Origin: Apus apus
Taxonomy: Eukaryota > Chordata > Aves > Apodiformes > Apodidae
DNA: 64,000 nt
Assembly (NCBI RefSeq): GCF_020740795.1
Contig: NC_067312.1
Location: forward strand, 68,282,905-68,346,904
Reading direction: 5' to 3'
Part shown: positions 11,330-22,450 of the stretch, one piece after another
Layout: each line of letters opens with the position of its first letter
Position numbering within the stretch: the first letter of the stretch is position 1
Translations under genes and position numbers: made by a program
Notes under the pieces: model-generated
The model's database searches: none
Told to the model about the DNA's origin: nothing
Seen by the model: the letters and a program-made list of their open reading frames with translations, nothing else

Positions 11330-14300
11330 GAAGTACTGTCATGGACAGTCTAGCACCTGTGTGCTCAGTACCACTAGACATACTGGAACTGTATGAAGGA
11401 CTCCTTTTGTCAAGTTAACTGAAATGCCAGCTGCACTTAGGCTGGAACAGACTCTGAAAACCATTTTAATTTTTTTCCTCTCTTTCTGTGTTTAAACTAG
11501 GGTATGTTTCATCTTTTTCAGTTATCTTGACTGGTTCCTTTATCCTATGGAGTAATTGGGGGTTTATAGTGAAAATGCATGGGGATCTTGATAAAACTTA
11601 CCTCTCTAGTCTGGAAGGAGCTGATGACTGGAACACTAAAAAGATGAAAACAAAACTCTACTGCAAGGTGCCAAATGACATCTTTATTACCATTCTGTTT
11701 GCTAAAAAAAGAAAAAGAAAAAAAAAGAAAAAATATAACCAGTCAGTTCTATTATACAGTACTCCCTAACCAATTCTTATCCTTTTTCTTTTTTTTTTTT
11801 GGATGGACAGGGAAAGTCTTGAATATTTTCTGGTTTGCTACCACCCATATGTTTCCTCTGGATAAAATGGTTTATGGAGACTTCTCTGTGTGGGAGTTGG
11901 GCTGGTCCTAGACAGAACATACCAACACCACCTGCAGATAGCCTGTGATGCAAGCATGAACTGTGGTTTTTGTGAGTGTGGCATGCTGTTGGTTCATACT
12001 GAGTGTCTTGTTTACCTTGGTGATTATGAAGTAATGTCAGTTGGCTGAAGTGTACTTGTGACTTGGGGATCAAAATCAGCTTAGCTGTGGGAATGAGTTG
12101 AACAGCGGCCTTTCAAGGCTTGTGGAAACAGTAGAAGCAAGTATGAGTCTTGAGTTCATTTTTTCTAAAGCTAGCTCTGGAAGTTGCATGGTAGAATTTT
12201 CTTGGTCCACGCTTTAAATGTTGGGTTTTTTTCTGAACTAGAGCCACTTTGGGCTTGGTCACTTAAGGTGCCTGCTGTAGTAAAGGTAGAACTCTGCTTT
12301 CTCTCCCTGTGTTGTTTTTGCAACAGCTGAAAGCCAAAATAGTGTCAAATGCTTCCTTTACATCAGGCATCATTCTGTGTGAAACTTGCCTTAAACAGCT
12401 CAGTGTTAGGTACACGATGTTCATACTTGTCTCTACTGAGGCATCAGAAGTGTTTTAATACTACTTTTGGTACAGATTTTTGGTAGTTTTGATTGGCCTC
12501 TAGAGATGTAGCTACTCCTGCAAGGCAGGTTTTTTTTCCCTTTCTCTTGCAGTCAAACGTCAAGTAAATGCCTGCTTGGTTTTAATGGCCTTAGGAATGC
12601 TTCTGTGATTCCCAGAGTCCCAGAGTCTTGGTTTAACAGCATGTAATTAAATCCCTTTTAACCATCCTAAGTGAGGGGGTTTGGGGCTAGTAGAAATAGT
12701 TGGATTTCGGGGAATCAGTAAGGCTGATCACTTATTGCTCAACCTGAATGATTACTTGGTCTCCAGCAATATTCTTGCAAAGAAGAATCTGAGCAGTAAT
12801 TGAGAGGGTGCAACTTCTGTGTTCTCCAGCAACAACCTACCAGGTACCAGCCTGGTTTGGACTCTGTCCATTCAAAACCACCAAGCATACCCAAAGCTGC
12901 CCGACTCATCTTGGTGGCTTTATAGCAGCTGTCAAGATGAGTTATTGCTGCAATGTGGTAGCTGTCAGGCTAATGAGGTTATATTCTCTGGGTGCAGCAT
13001 TCAAGTTTAAGACATTTTAAGAGGTCTTCCTTTTTGACTCGGCCTCCATTGACAACTCTCTGGTACTAAACAAACATTGCCTCTTGTTTTTTAAACTCAT
13101 AGTTTGTCAATATACACTTACTTGGTGTAAATGAGGACTCACCTTTAAGTTGCTATTAGGTCCAGAATGACAAACTAGCCTTGTTGTACAAGGGAAGTGC
13201 TTAAGGGGATCACCTGAAGCCGTAACCCAGTGTTTTCCTCAGTCTTTACCTTGTAAAATAAGCACTTGCAGGCCATTTAGCAGTCTGACTTTCAAGGTTA
13301 CAGTCTTTCCTATTTCCCACAAACAGAGATCAACATGCTTTTGTGAGCTGGTTCACATGTGGTAAATGACTGCAACATCACTGGGTGTGAAGCAGAACGT
13401 AATTGGAACTAATACAGTCTTCCCTTCACCTTATTAAAAAAGCAGTTAGAGATGGAAAGGATGGTAGGCTTTTTCCTACAGGTGATTAGGTTTCATCTGA
13501 TGCCTTACAACATTGACATCCTGTTCCCTCTTAGTTTTATATCAAACTGAAGTGGGTGTTGGTTCTGGGGAATTTAACAACTGACATCACAGTCTTTCAT
13601 GCAAACCATAATGGATGCTGGGGAGTACCAAGTGATGTTCAAATCAACATGTCTTGATTCTCTGCAGCGTAAGAAGGGTGTGTGGTGGTAGGTCTCAGCT
13701 CCTATGGGCTACGGAGGAGTCTCTTTATAAAAAGAGCTATTGTAAATCACTAGGTGACTATGGAAGAAGCTGTGAGCTGTGGGGAGAATCCTGATGGTGA
13801 GGTTTGGAGCAGCAGTGCTCAACAGGGAAACTACTAAATACCAAGACACTCCTATAAGGTGTAAAGAGCACACTTACTTAACAGTTGCTAGTGAGAGGTT
13901 GAGATCTGAGCTGTTAAGTCAAACTGACAAGTTATCCCATGATCCTTAACAAGACAGGAGTTTCTCCTTTGGATGTCCCAAACCTTATGTGTGGCAAGTA
14001 AAAGGTGTTGGTAAAAGGAAGCAGGAGTAGTATAGAAGCTTAATCTTTGAGTAATTTCTTGAGTGGCCAGTCACTGAAGGTCACCCTCTGCACATGCACT
14101 AAAATGATGTCAAAACTACTTTCACCCATTCTATAAGCCTGTGTAATGTGGGTCCTTCAACAGTTCTTAAATTAGCCTACTTTTCCTTGTAAACCATAGC
14201 CAGACCAAGTTCCCTCTCAGAGGATGCATAATTCACTGCTGTCCTGGTTACTTCTGTGTAATTTCTGGGATGTTTGTTTATTCTCTTAACTGGCACCAGC

Positions 14301-16175
14301 ACAATAAAGCAAGCACTGAGATCTTGTTTTCATGCTCGGTCATGAACCGTGCATTGTTCCTATGTATCCTTACCAGGTTCTGACTCTTGCAATAAACACA
14401 GATGTTGAAACATCATGGCTTTTTCAGGTATCCATTGAAAAATGAAAAGGTAATAGGTGTAGTGCTAAAGACAAACTCTTCTGATGTGAGTTGTATCAAA
14501 GAATAAACTACAGATCCTTCACTGAAGTCTACTTGGGTTTTTGTCACACTGACACTTGTGCTAAGGATAGACTAGTGGGATAAGGGGTAGCAAGAAACAT
14601 CTGCAAAATGTGAGTGGCAGAGACAGTCCTGCAGAGGGGTGGTGAGGTGGCCTTGCCGCAGTGTCTCTGCAGAGCCTGTTCCTCATTGCTTCAGGTGCCC
14701 GTCCTGCAGATGCCAAGGTACAAAAGAATTCCCTCCCTCCACCAGGACTGTTCAGTGTGTTAACAGAAGCCATGCTTTTGTTAAAACTTCCACAACTTCA
14801 CTAAGTATGATTAATGTTGCAGACTGTTTAAAATCCTGGTGCTGATAACCACTGAACAAAATTGCATAGACTAAACTAGCTTGTTAGATGTTCAGCCTTT
14901 TTAAATTCTGAAGGTAGAACAGTTGTTTCCTTGGTATATTAACTTATACTACAACAACCAATAACTAGGGAAACTGGTATCTTTTCTAAGGTAGGGAACT
15001 TGCTACTACTTGTCAGATTTGTCTTGTTTTTGTAAAGTAGAAGTGGAAATCACAGGAATAAACTTGCCTTTGGGCAATGTGAATGTTGCATTTTAAATTT
15101 TTTGGGGGTGCTGTTTAACCAATTCTATGGAATAAATGGCAATGCTTAATTCTGTGCTTAGCACTTTGAAGTCTTGTAGTGATGTCTGACTTGTACAAGT
15201 ACTCAGTAATGAACTGGGCTAGCTTTAAGGTTCCATAGCTAAGGCACAGAACTTGTGCAGAAAATAATGCACTTTCTAAAAAGGCATGTTGATCACCGTT
15301 ATGTAAGAGGCATACTAAAATGTTAAAGGATATTTGCTGTCCTAGACTACTTTGAAGGCCTCTGTTCTCTCTATGCTTTGAAGCTAAACCAGTTATTAAC
15401 TGCTGCTGGGATATTTATCCATACCTTCTGATCAGGCAGTGGGGGTGTGGCCAGTGTCATGTTCCCACTGCACAGGGAGACAGGTTGCAGAGGGACAGTC
15501 TTACAATAGGAAACAGCCAAAGGGCTTTTGTCTTTAGCATATGAAAATAAAGCAGCACCATCCTTGTTCTCTTTTCCTTTGTGCCTACATCCCTCTGACC
15601 CTCCTTAAGGTCAGAACAGGTGGGCCATGCAGGTGAAGCAGACTGGCTGTGAGCAGAGGTGAATCTCATCTCCTTCCTTGTTGAAGGAGTCAGTACTGGG
15701 GACCAAAACGGTGCTGGCTCATTGTGCAGGCTCTTCTGGTTTCAACCTCTGTAAAACCACTCACTGGAACTAGAGTGACCATTAAAAAACATACTATTAA
15801 AAAACAAAATAAAAGCTGTGAAAAGACTTGTGTCTGTGTGAATTAGCTAGTGAACGATGGAAAAATGAGAAGGAGGCTTTTGTTTTCTGCACTTGACCGA
15901 ATCTGGCAACTGTGCTCTTGTTCAGACTCACAGGCTATGAAATGTTGTCTTGCCTTCTGGTGCTGGCATGTTTCTATACCCTTTCATATATCTCTGTATA
16001 AATATACTTTGTACATTGTTTACTATGGAAATAGTATTGATAGAGAAAAACACTTTGAGGTAAAACTGTTTGTAATTCTCTATTAGTGTGTACATTTTTT
16101 TTTTAAATGCACCATTTGTTTACCTCAATTAATTTAATGGAATGGACCAATAAATGCATTAAAAGATGACTCCTT
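11330..16175 (+). other. SNX30: SNX30 3' UTR (inferred extent)
   Basis: After the SNX30 stop there is no further exon, and the sequence is AT-rich with many AATAAA hexamers (14391, 14502, 15057, 15131, 15546, 15808 and 16149). A long multi-kilobase 3' UTR is known for mammalian SNX30. The AT-rich, repeat-poor run from about 15950 to 16160 looks like the distal UTR end. The extent is inferred; RNA evidence would decide which hexamer is used. An A-rich low-complexity run lies at 11704-11737. Confidence 0.6.
16149..16154 (+). promoter_or_regulatory. Candidate distal poly(A) signal of SNX30
   Basis: A canonical AATAAA sits at the end of the AT-rich distal stretch, followed within about 40 bases by T-rich sequence. 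It is the last canonical hexamer before the sequence changes character, which makes it the best guess for the distal cleavage signal. Several upstream AATAAA copies could serve as alternative sites. Confidence 0.5.
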
Positions 16176-16707
16176 TACCTAAAATATAAGGTTTCATTTT
16201 TTGCAGCCTTTGCCATCAAAATGATGTGTATGATTACTTTGCTGGGCAGCTCATTGTTTTACTGCAGAAATATGCTTTCCTTAAAATTTTGTTCCACTGT
16301 TCATTTAACTAAAACTCATCTGTCTGTTGCTGAAGTTAATCTGGTATTACTCAAAAATGAAATCTGGAGCTGAGGAAAGATTGCATGTGTGTTTGGGGAG
16401 TAGCAGGGGTGGCAGCAACTTCCTCTGAATAAGGGGTTGCATAGTGAGTAATTAACTTCTGCTTACTGCATCCGTGGCTGGAACTGATGCTTCCTGATTT
16501 GCCTCCAGGTGATTTCAGTTACTGAAGGGCTTTTAACTTGTCTGTACTTAGTCCAGAGCTTGGAAGCCACTTAATGATTGTTCATTCAATTACCATGTAG
16601 ATAGACAAATAATTTAAGTGCTGACCCCTCTGGGGCATGACAGTCTTTTGAATCATGTTTGAGTTTAGTTGTTGTCTCATGCCAGTTGCTGTATTGTATC
16701 AGGTTCA

Positions 16708-16800
16708 TTTTTTTTTTTTGCTAGGGGTTTCGCCCAGCATAAAGCCGGGCTAACAAGGTAACTATTACCTGGCATCAGTGTCGCTACGCCAGTAGAAGTA
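16708..16800 (-). repeat. CpG-containing block adjoining poly(T); possible poly(A)-tailed retrocopy
   Basis: Twelve T residues at 16708-16719 are followed by about 80 bases with several CpGs (TTCGCC, GCCGGG, TCGCT, TACGCC) in a CpG-poor neighbourhood. Read on the minus strand, this is a GC-rich sequence ending in a poly(A) tail, as expected of a retroposed small RNA or SINE. I could not match it to any RNA or SINE I know. Confidence 0.35.
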
Positions 16801-17457
16801 GTGTGCTGCACTTACCTGTTCTTAGCATGTTGCAAGAGTAGTACATCCTGGTGGCATGAGTTTAAGTGCTGGTATCTGCTCTTGAGTCACAGGTGTCCTC
16901 CTATGAGTTCTGTTAAAGCACTGTCTAGGGACAGTGTGACAAAACTCCCTGAAGACAGGGGCATGAGCATCTGTTCAGGAGTGTTTTATTGTAGGGATTA
17001 CTGAAAGTGTCCTAATTTATTATTTTTTCAGTGGTATTTCTGTATTTGGTAGTCTTACACATAGCATTGATCAGCTGGGCTGCCACATCTTCCATGGCAC
17101 TTGTTGGATAGCAGGTATGTCCTGCTGAGGAACATCTACCTGCTGGATGCAGCTTGCAGGCCCCTGCTTCATCAGGCAAAGTCACAGAATCGCCCTGAGG
17201 TTTTTTAATGAACACACAAGAAGGAACTAAGGAAAAACTGATCCTCTGCTTTCCCCTTCCACACTGAGTGATGCTGTTTTCATTTCTACCTTGTTCGTGT
17301 CACTGCACTATTGCTAATTGGCTTAGAAGGAAAGCAAAGTACTCGGAAGACTGCTGGTGTGCAATAGCCAGTACTCTGCAAGGTGATGTTATGCAGAAGT
17401 AGCATGGCAAACTTTGTCCTGGGTAAGCTCAGTGGCTGAGAGGCTATGGTACACAGT

Positions 17458-17489
17458 GAAGTGGAAACATAAAGAAGTGGAAACATAAA
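17458..17489. repeat. 16-bp exact tandem duplication
   Basis: The unit GAAGTGGAAACATAAA occurs twice in a row with no mismatch, which suggests a recent slippage or duplication event. Confidence 0.85.
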
Positions 17490-17515
17490 TGTAATGCTTC
17501 CTGTAACAATAACTC

Positions 17516-17681
17516 GGGTCTGATGCGTGGCAAACCTTCCACTTCCGTAGCTCAGAAAGAAGAGCTGATCAAGAAAAAAGATGCTGTAGCTGGTACAGCC
17601 TTCCTCACTCAGTCAGAATCTGAAGGGAGCCAGTGATCGAATGTTGTTTGATGGCTACAATGCTGTAAAGAGCAAGAAAAA
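17516..17681 (+). pseudogene. Unidentified coding-like fragment with frameshift
   Basis: One frame reads GLMRGKPSTSVAQKEELIKK and continues KDAVAGTAFLTQSESEGSQ to a stop. A +1 shift within 'TCAGTCAGAATC' (near 17614) restores a second open stretch ending RMLFDGYNAVKSKKK directly before GTAGGT. The lysine/glutamate-rich composition, the frame relay and the final splice-donor-like GT suggest a decayed exon or retrocopy. I do not recognise the parent gene. It lies between two convergent genes where no third gene is expected. It could also be chance. Confidence 0.3.
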
Positions 17682-18957
17682 GGTAGGTTACAAGAGAACT
17701 AGAAAGCTACTCTCTCAAACTACAGTTTGCTTTTTCCCCACCAGTTCTTTATCTTAAGCTTTGCTGGGGTGCCTGAAGCTTGCTTGAGTGATTATGTGTA
17801 TGGAATGAGTCACTCACGTGTCTGGAAAACAGGAGTAGGAAAGCAGAGCCAGGGGAATTATGAGTATGGGGCAGCCTTTCCTGTACTCATCCTGTTGACA
17901 CCAGGTGTCAAATGTGTTCACAAACCCAAAAAGCCATTGTACTCTGGATGAGGCAGAGCTGATAGTGTAGAAGCTTTCTTTAGTAGTGCTTTTTCTTCCT
18001 ATATAAGTGGTAACACTCAGGTTTGTCTACAGAGTGCCTTTAGATTTTGTTGGGTTCTTTTTGGTTGTTTTTTTATTAGTAGTAATTTTGGGGGTTTTTG
18101 TTTTGTGTTTTTGTTTTGGTTTTTTGTGGTTTCTTTTTTAATTTCAATTTACAGCAATTGGCAAGAATTTTTCCTGGGACCATATTGTTGCATGGATTAA
18201 ATACTGGCAGTATCACAACCCACTGTAACTTTATACTGGAAGAGTTTTGCTATTCATAGTGCAAGAAGCTGGAGGGTCCTGAGGAAGGGACAACGGGCAA
18301 GGTAAGATCTGGGGGCAGACTCCTCAAGAATTCTGGAAGAGTAGATGGAGATGCTGTTAGAGCTTTCTCTATTCAAATTAAGCCACTTTTGTGCCTGAAA
18401 CTTGTAATTGTACCTCTCAGTTGCTTTGTAGCTGTACAGCTGGGCAAATTGACTGGATCAGAAAAGTAACCATTTCCTTCATTATGTGGTAATGGTTTCT
18501 CCTTGAAAAGAGCACCTCTGAGACACTCAGATTATTCTTTTCTTTCATAATAAGTAAGTAACCTTTAATGGCTCTTTTAAAAATATTATACTTTGTGTTG
18601 GATTATTCCCTTATTCTACTTACAACTTATTTTTGCAATACCAAGCACTACATTTGCATAAAGGCTTCGTCCCCTGTGATTACCAGCTCTTAAACTCTGC
18701 CAAATATTCCTCCTACAGCAGTTACATTAAACAAAAAAGGATTAAAACCATGAGCTAGATCATGTGCAAGTTTTGTTCTTTGAACCTCCATATTTGACAA
18801 CTCATTTCAGCAAGATCTTTGTTTCACTTTTTCCAGTTTTGTTTTTTAAAAATAATATATATATAGTTTTCCCATCTGTATTATACACTTTAGACTTAGA
18901 ATCAAGAAGCATGGAGAAAACACAGCAAATAATTTTGGACAAAACCCTTCCTATTCT

Positions 18958-19118
18958 TTACCTTAAAGGGAGGAGGCTCAGGCAGCCAACTAGAAAAGAC
19001 AAGATGAAACAGAAGCCGCTGTACCAGTTCAGGGTGTTTTGATAGATCTTGTTGTAGACTGTAGATGTCACTACTCCTGTGGTGACTAAAGACAACTGCA
19101 GCAGGACAAACACCTTAC
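18958..19118 (-). CDS. SLC46A2: SLC46A2 coding exon 3 (last transmembrane helices)
   Basis: On the minus strand the exon follows a TTTCATAG acceptor. It completes the split glycine codon of exon 2 and encodes KVFVLLQLSLVTTGVVTSTV, then YNKIYQNTLNWYSGFCFILS and FLVGCLSLLPL. Human SLC46A2 has the corresponding KVFVILQLSLALTGVVTSTLYNKIYQ block. It covers the eleventh and twelfth membrane helices of the MFS fold. The end is ambiguous. A GTAAAG donor lies at 18961, giving an exon 18962-19118 that splices to an unseen last exon. If unspliced, the frame meets TAA at 18958-18960 after one arginine, giving a protein of about 437 residues that lacks the roughly 18-residue human tail. Confidence 0.9.
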
Positions 19119-20713
19119 CTATGAAACAGGAACATGGTTTGTTACCAGGGAGAAGAAAACAGCTTTAGTACCTCCCTTCAAGGAGGTATGCCAAGATGGC
19201 ATGAGTTTTTATCTGCTGCTGTTCTGGACTCAATTAAATGGATTTTCTCTCTCTTAGGTGTAAGACAAAAGATCCAACTGGAAAACTGCCTGTTTAAACA
19301 ATCTAGATGTTGAGATAGCTGCTTGGAAAAGCAGCACTAAACTGGGCAATAGGGGCTTATTTCCATAGGAGGTAGAAAGGTAGCCCTGGGCTAACCTCTT
19401 CAGGACAAGAAATTTTGATCAAGGTCTGCCTCTGCTCTAGGCCAGAATAGTGGTCTGCTGGGTTAAAAATGCCTGAAATGGGGAGATATGTGTGATTTCT
19501 ATGATGTTTAGAGTAGAGGAAAGGCAGAAAGTGAATCCCAGTTGTAACAACTTTTTTGCTGAAGTGCACCTTTCTGTTTCTGCTGTGGTAAACAGGGGAA
19601 GGGGAAATGTCTCAGCCCTTCTGGGTTGTGCAGACTGGGAGAAAGGTCACGGCTGTGCACCCAACCAACTGCCAGCCACACAGCCTCAGCAGCCACCACT
19701 GAAGAAGGCACAGAGGACACAGGGGCTGCTGTGCTGCACAGTCCTGCTGCAGAGCTGCCCTGCTGTGGTAATCAGCTGCAGCCTTGGTGGCTCTTGTGGA
19801 GGTTAAAAACAGCATGGTGATTAATAATAATTAATTTGGGGTGTGACCTGCATTTATTATGGCAGGTGGGTTAGGTTGTTATGGAGCATGTAGAGGAACA
19901 CAAGCAGAAGGGATGGACTGGTGACAGAGCAGGGTTGTGTTCATGTGGCTCATGGGAAAATTATGCAAAGGATGGCTGTGGGAACATGCTTGGAGGAGGC
20001 ACAAGCAGTCAGAGGCCTGAGGTGCTGTTGGAATTCATGGCCAGTCCTGTCCATTTTGTCTATATCTAGCTTATTGGAGTGAAAATAGTAACCTTCAGTG
20101 CAGTGTTATGAAACACATACGCTTTACTCTTTCCTAATACAACTTTCAACAGAAAAAGAATTTCTGCTCCTGTTTAGCAGAGAGCGCCAATTTTTATGCA
20201 AAGATTATCCCTTGTTAGTTAAATCATGGTCTGGCAGGAGCAAATGCTAAGTGACACTTGGAGGTGTATTTAGAGAGCATAACTTTGAAAAATAAAAAAT
20301 AAATCCATCCTTCCCAAAACTCAGAGTAAAAGAAGCCAAAAATAAATGGTGTGAGTATCACTGTGCTTCATCCCAATGTCTTGTTCCTCTCGGTTTTCCC
20401 TGGAGCACTGTTTTTTTTAGCAGCACCTCCAATATTTTCTCTGCCTTGAAGTTGCACACTGATAGTCATCTCTTGAAGCATGTGCTGAAAATTTTATGGA
20501 TAAAGGCTGACACAACTGAGGATGAGAAGTTTGGATGTGACAATCTTGTCCTGCAAGTTTCTCTGCTCCTCCCTTTCCCTCTGTGGTACCAGCTGTTCTG
20601 GTTTGATTGCGCAAAACACAGATTGTAGCAATAACTTACCTTTCTCTTTATGCCTTAGGCTGAATGGAGGGAATTGAGGGTTTTTTGATTGGTAAGGTGA
20701 CCAAAGTTCTTAC
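19119..20713 (-). other. SLC46A2: SLC46A2 intron 2
   Basis: This 1.6-kb intron lies between two exons that share a split glycine codon. Overlapping short open frames around 19500-19820 on both strands reflect local GC content and look like nothing known. No mobile element was recognised. Confidence 0.85.
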
Positions 20714-20797
20714 CATAGGATGATCCTTCGACATGCTTGGATAACATGGACCTGATGGTTGGTAAGGGGATGAGTGCAAAGAGCATTACTGCCCGTG
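20714..20797 (-). CDS. SLC46A2: SLC46A2 coding exon 2
   Basis: This 84-nt exon sits between a TTTCATTGCAG acceptor and a TATG|GTAAGAAC donor on the minus strand. It encodes ARAVMLFALIPLPTIRSMLS and KHVEGSSYG, with split codons at both ends that join correctly to exons 1 and 3. Human SLC46A2 has ARAVMLFALIPVTTIRS at the same place, in the tenth transmembrane helix and the following cytoplasmic loop. Without a database the assignment rests on this alignment and on the matching phases, which together are strong. Confidence 0.95.
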
Positions 20798-22450
20798 CTG
20801 CAATGAAATGAATAATGAAGTTATTGTCACTACCTGCTCCTTTTCTCCAAACACAACCACTGCTTTTGAAGACTACATTCCTCTGGCTTGGGCAGGGCTT
20901 TCGCTTCACCTTTTCCTGTCCCTTGAGTAAAAATCTTGGGAGAGCAAGTCCTTACTTCATACAATGGTGGATGAACCACCTGTTGCTCCCACTAGCAGAG
21001 ATACTTTGTCCAAACCGGAACAAAATTGCAATGTAAATGGATTATAGCACTGTTTTTTGAGACAGACCAATGAGTCTACTGTAACCAGCAGAAAGAGCAC
21101 TCCATGCTATGCAGCCTTGACAGGAACAGTACCTTGATAATGCTATAGTTGTTGTGTATCTCAGTGCTTCTGGCTTGCAGTATTTTAGGCTTTCTGTAGC
21201 GTGAAAACTTTCAGGGAGCTGAAACTACTGAGGTGTTTCTGCACTGAAGGGAATAAGCATCTTGCACACTGTACAGCAGCATATGTTCATGCTGGACTTA
21301 AGCATTAAAAAAAAATAAAATAATTTGTTCCTCAATCTGATAGCCTAAACAAATTTAGAATTTTAGTGAATGTTTGACTTAGTAAACAAATGTAATATCC
21401 TACCATCCTTCCCTTTAGAAAAACCTTGTTTGATTTTTAGTTTCTCATTCCCTGTTGGCACAAACAGAAAAATCACTTCAGGCCATTTCTCTTAGATCTT
21501 TTTCTCACTTTCAGAAGAAAACCTCAAAGCAACACATGATACTGTGTTTCATAGAATCACAGGGGTTGAAAGGGACCTCTGAAGATGACCAAGTCTAACT
21601 CCCCTGCTGCAGCAGGAACACCTAGAGCAGATTGCACAGGAACACATCCAGACAGGTCTTGAAAGTCTCCAAAGAAGGAGACTCCACAACCTCTCTGTTT
21701 TTCTCATATGAATCATCCATCTCACTGCCACAAAGGATGCAGTTCTTGTGTTTTGTTTTCTGTGTTCCTGCAGAGGCCACCTCCCAAAAATAAACTTGCC
21801 TTTCCTTCGTTGTGGGGTGCTGCCCTATCTATTGTTACCTCTCTCTCGGTTGTTTATACATAGTGTAAGATTTGTACACTACATTCTGGCAATATTTTAG
21901 TTGCTATAGCAGCTCCAATGTTTCACTATGAAGTTTCCCACCGACCATAAGTGCTTTCATGTCATGAAAATAAATCATATCTTTAGATGTTTGCTTAATA
22001 AGAAACCTTTGCCAATTTGTTTCTGTGGTAGCCTTACCTCACCAGAAAAAAGTGCTTCCCATTAATGCAGCAAGTGTGGTTCTAATAGTACAGGTAGCCA
22101 GCAACAACCCCTGCTCCCCTGCAGTGTGAGCATTGTTCCCCTGCTGCAATCTGAGCCATGACCAAGTAACAAATGACAAAGTCAAGCGGCCTTAACCTAA
22201 ATGTTGTCAGGAGTGTTTGCTTCCTCTGGATAATGTGGGGTCCTGAGTGTAAGGGGTATGAAGTAAGATGTGGAGAGGAGGGAATGATAACACAGTACTC
22301 TTGGGAATCAATTGTGTGATGGTCTGCTGAACTTCTGGCTCTGAAGCTCACCATGAAGCAGAGCAAGAGCCCTTCTCTCACCAGAACACACCCTCCCTCC
22401 AGCCCCTTTCTCAGAATGCAGTCACTGGCACAAGCAGCCGTTCCACTCAC
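20798..22450 (-). other. SLC46A2: SLC46A2 intron 1
   Basis: This 1.65-kb intron contains a CR1 3' fragment at about 21549-21700. The 22082-22450 part is open in a minus frame only because of composition. The first intron base on the minus strand is at 22450, starting GTGAGTGG. Confidence 0.88.
21549..21700 (-). mobile_element. CR1 LINE 3'-end fragment
   Basis: The plus strand begins TCATAGAATCACAGGGGTTG, followed by 'aaagggacctctgaagatgacc' and 'tctaactcccctgctgcagcagg'. This is the typical reverse-complemented CR1 3' terminus. The element points minus, lies inside SLC46A2 intron 1 and is strongly 5'-truncated. The upstream limit near 21700 is approximate. Confidence 0.85.

Larger units (their letters stand above)
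16176..18957. other. Convergent intergenic region SNX30/SLC46A2
   Basis: This lies between the presumed end of the SNX30 transcript (plus) and the last certain SLC46A2 exon (minus). It contains a poly(T)-flanked CpG-rich block (16708-16800), an exact 16-bp tandem duplication (17458-17489) and a coding-like broken fragment (about 17516-17681). A T/G-rich simple stretch lies at 18041-18135. The terminal SLC46A2 exon and 3' UTR, if separate, should lie here but could not be identified. Confidence 0.6.
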
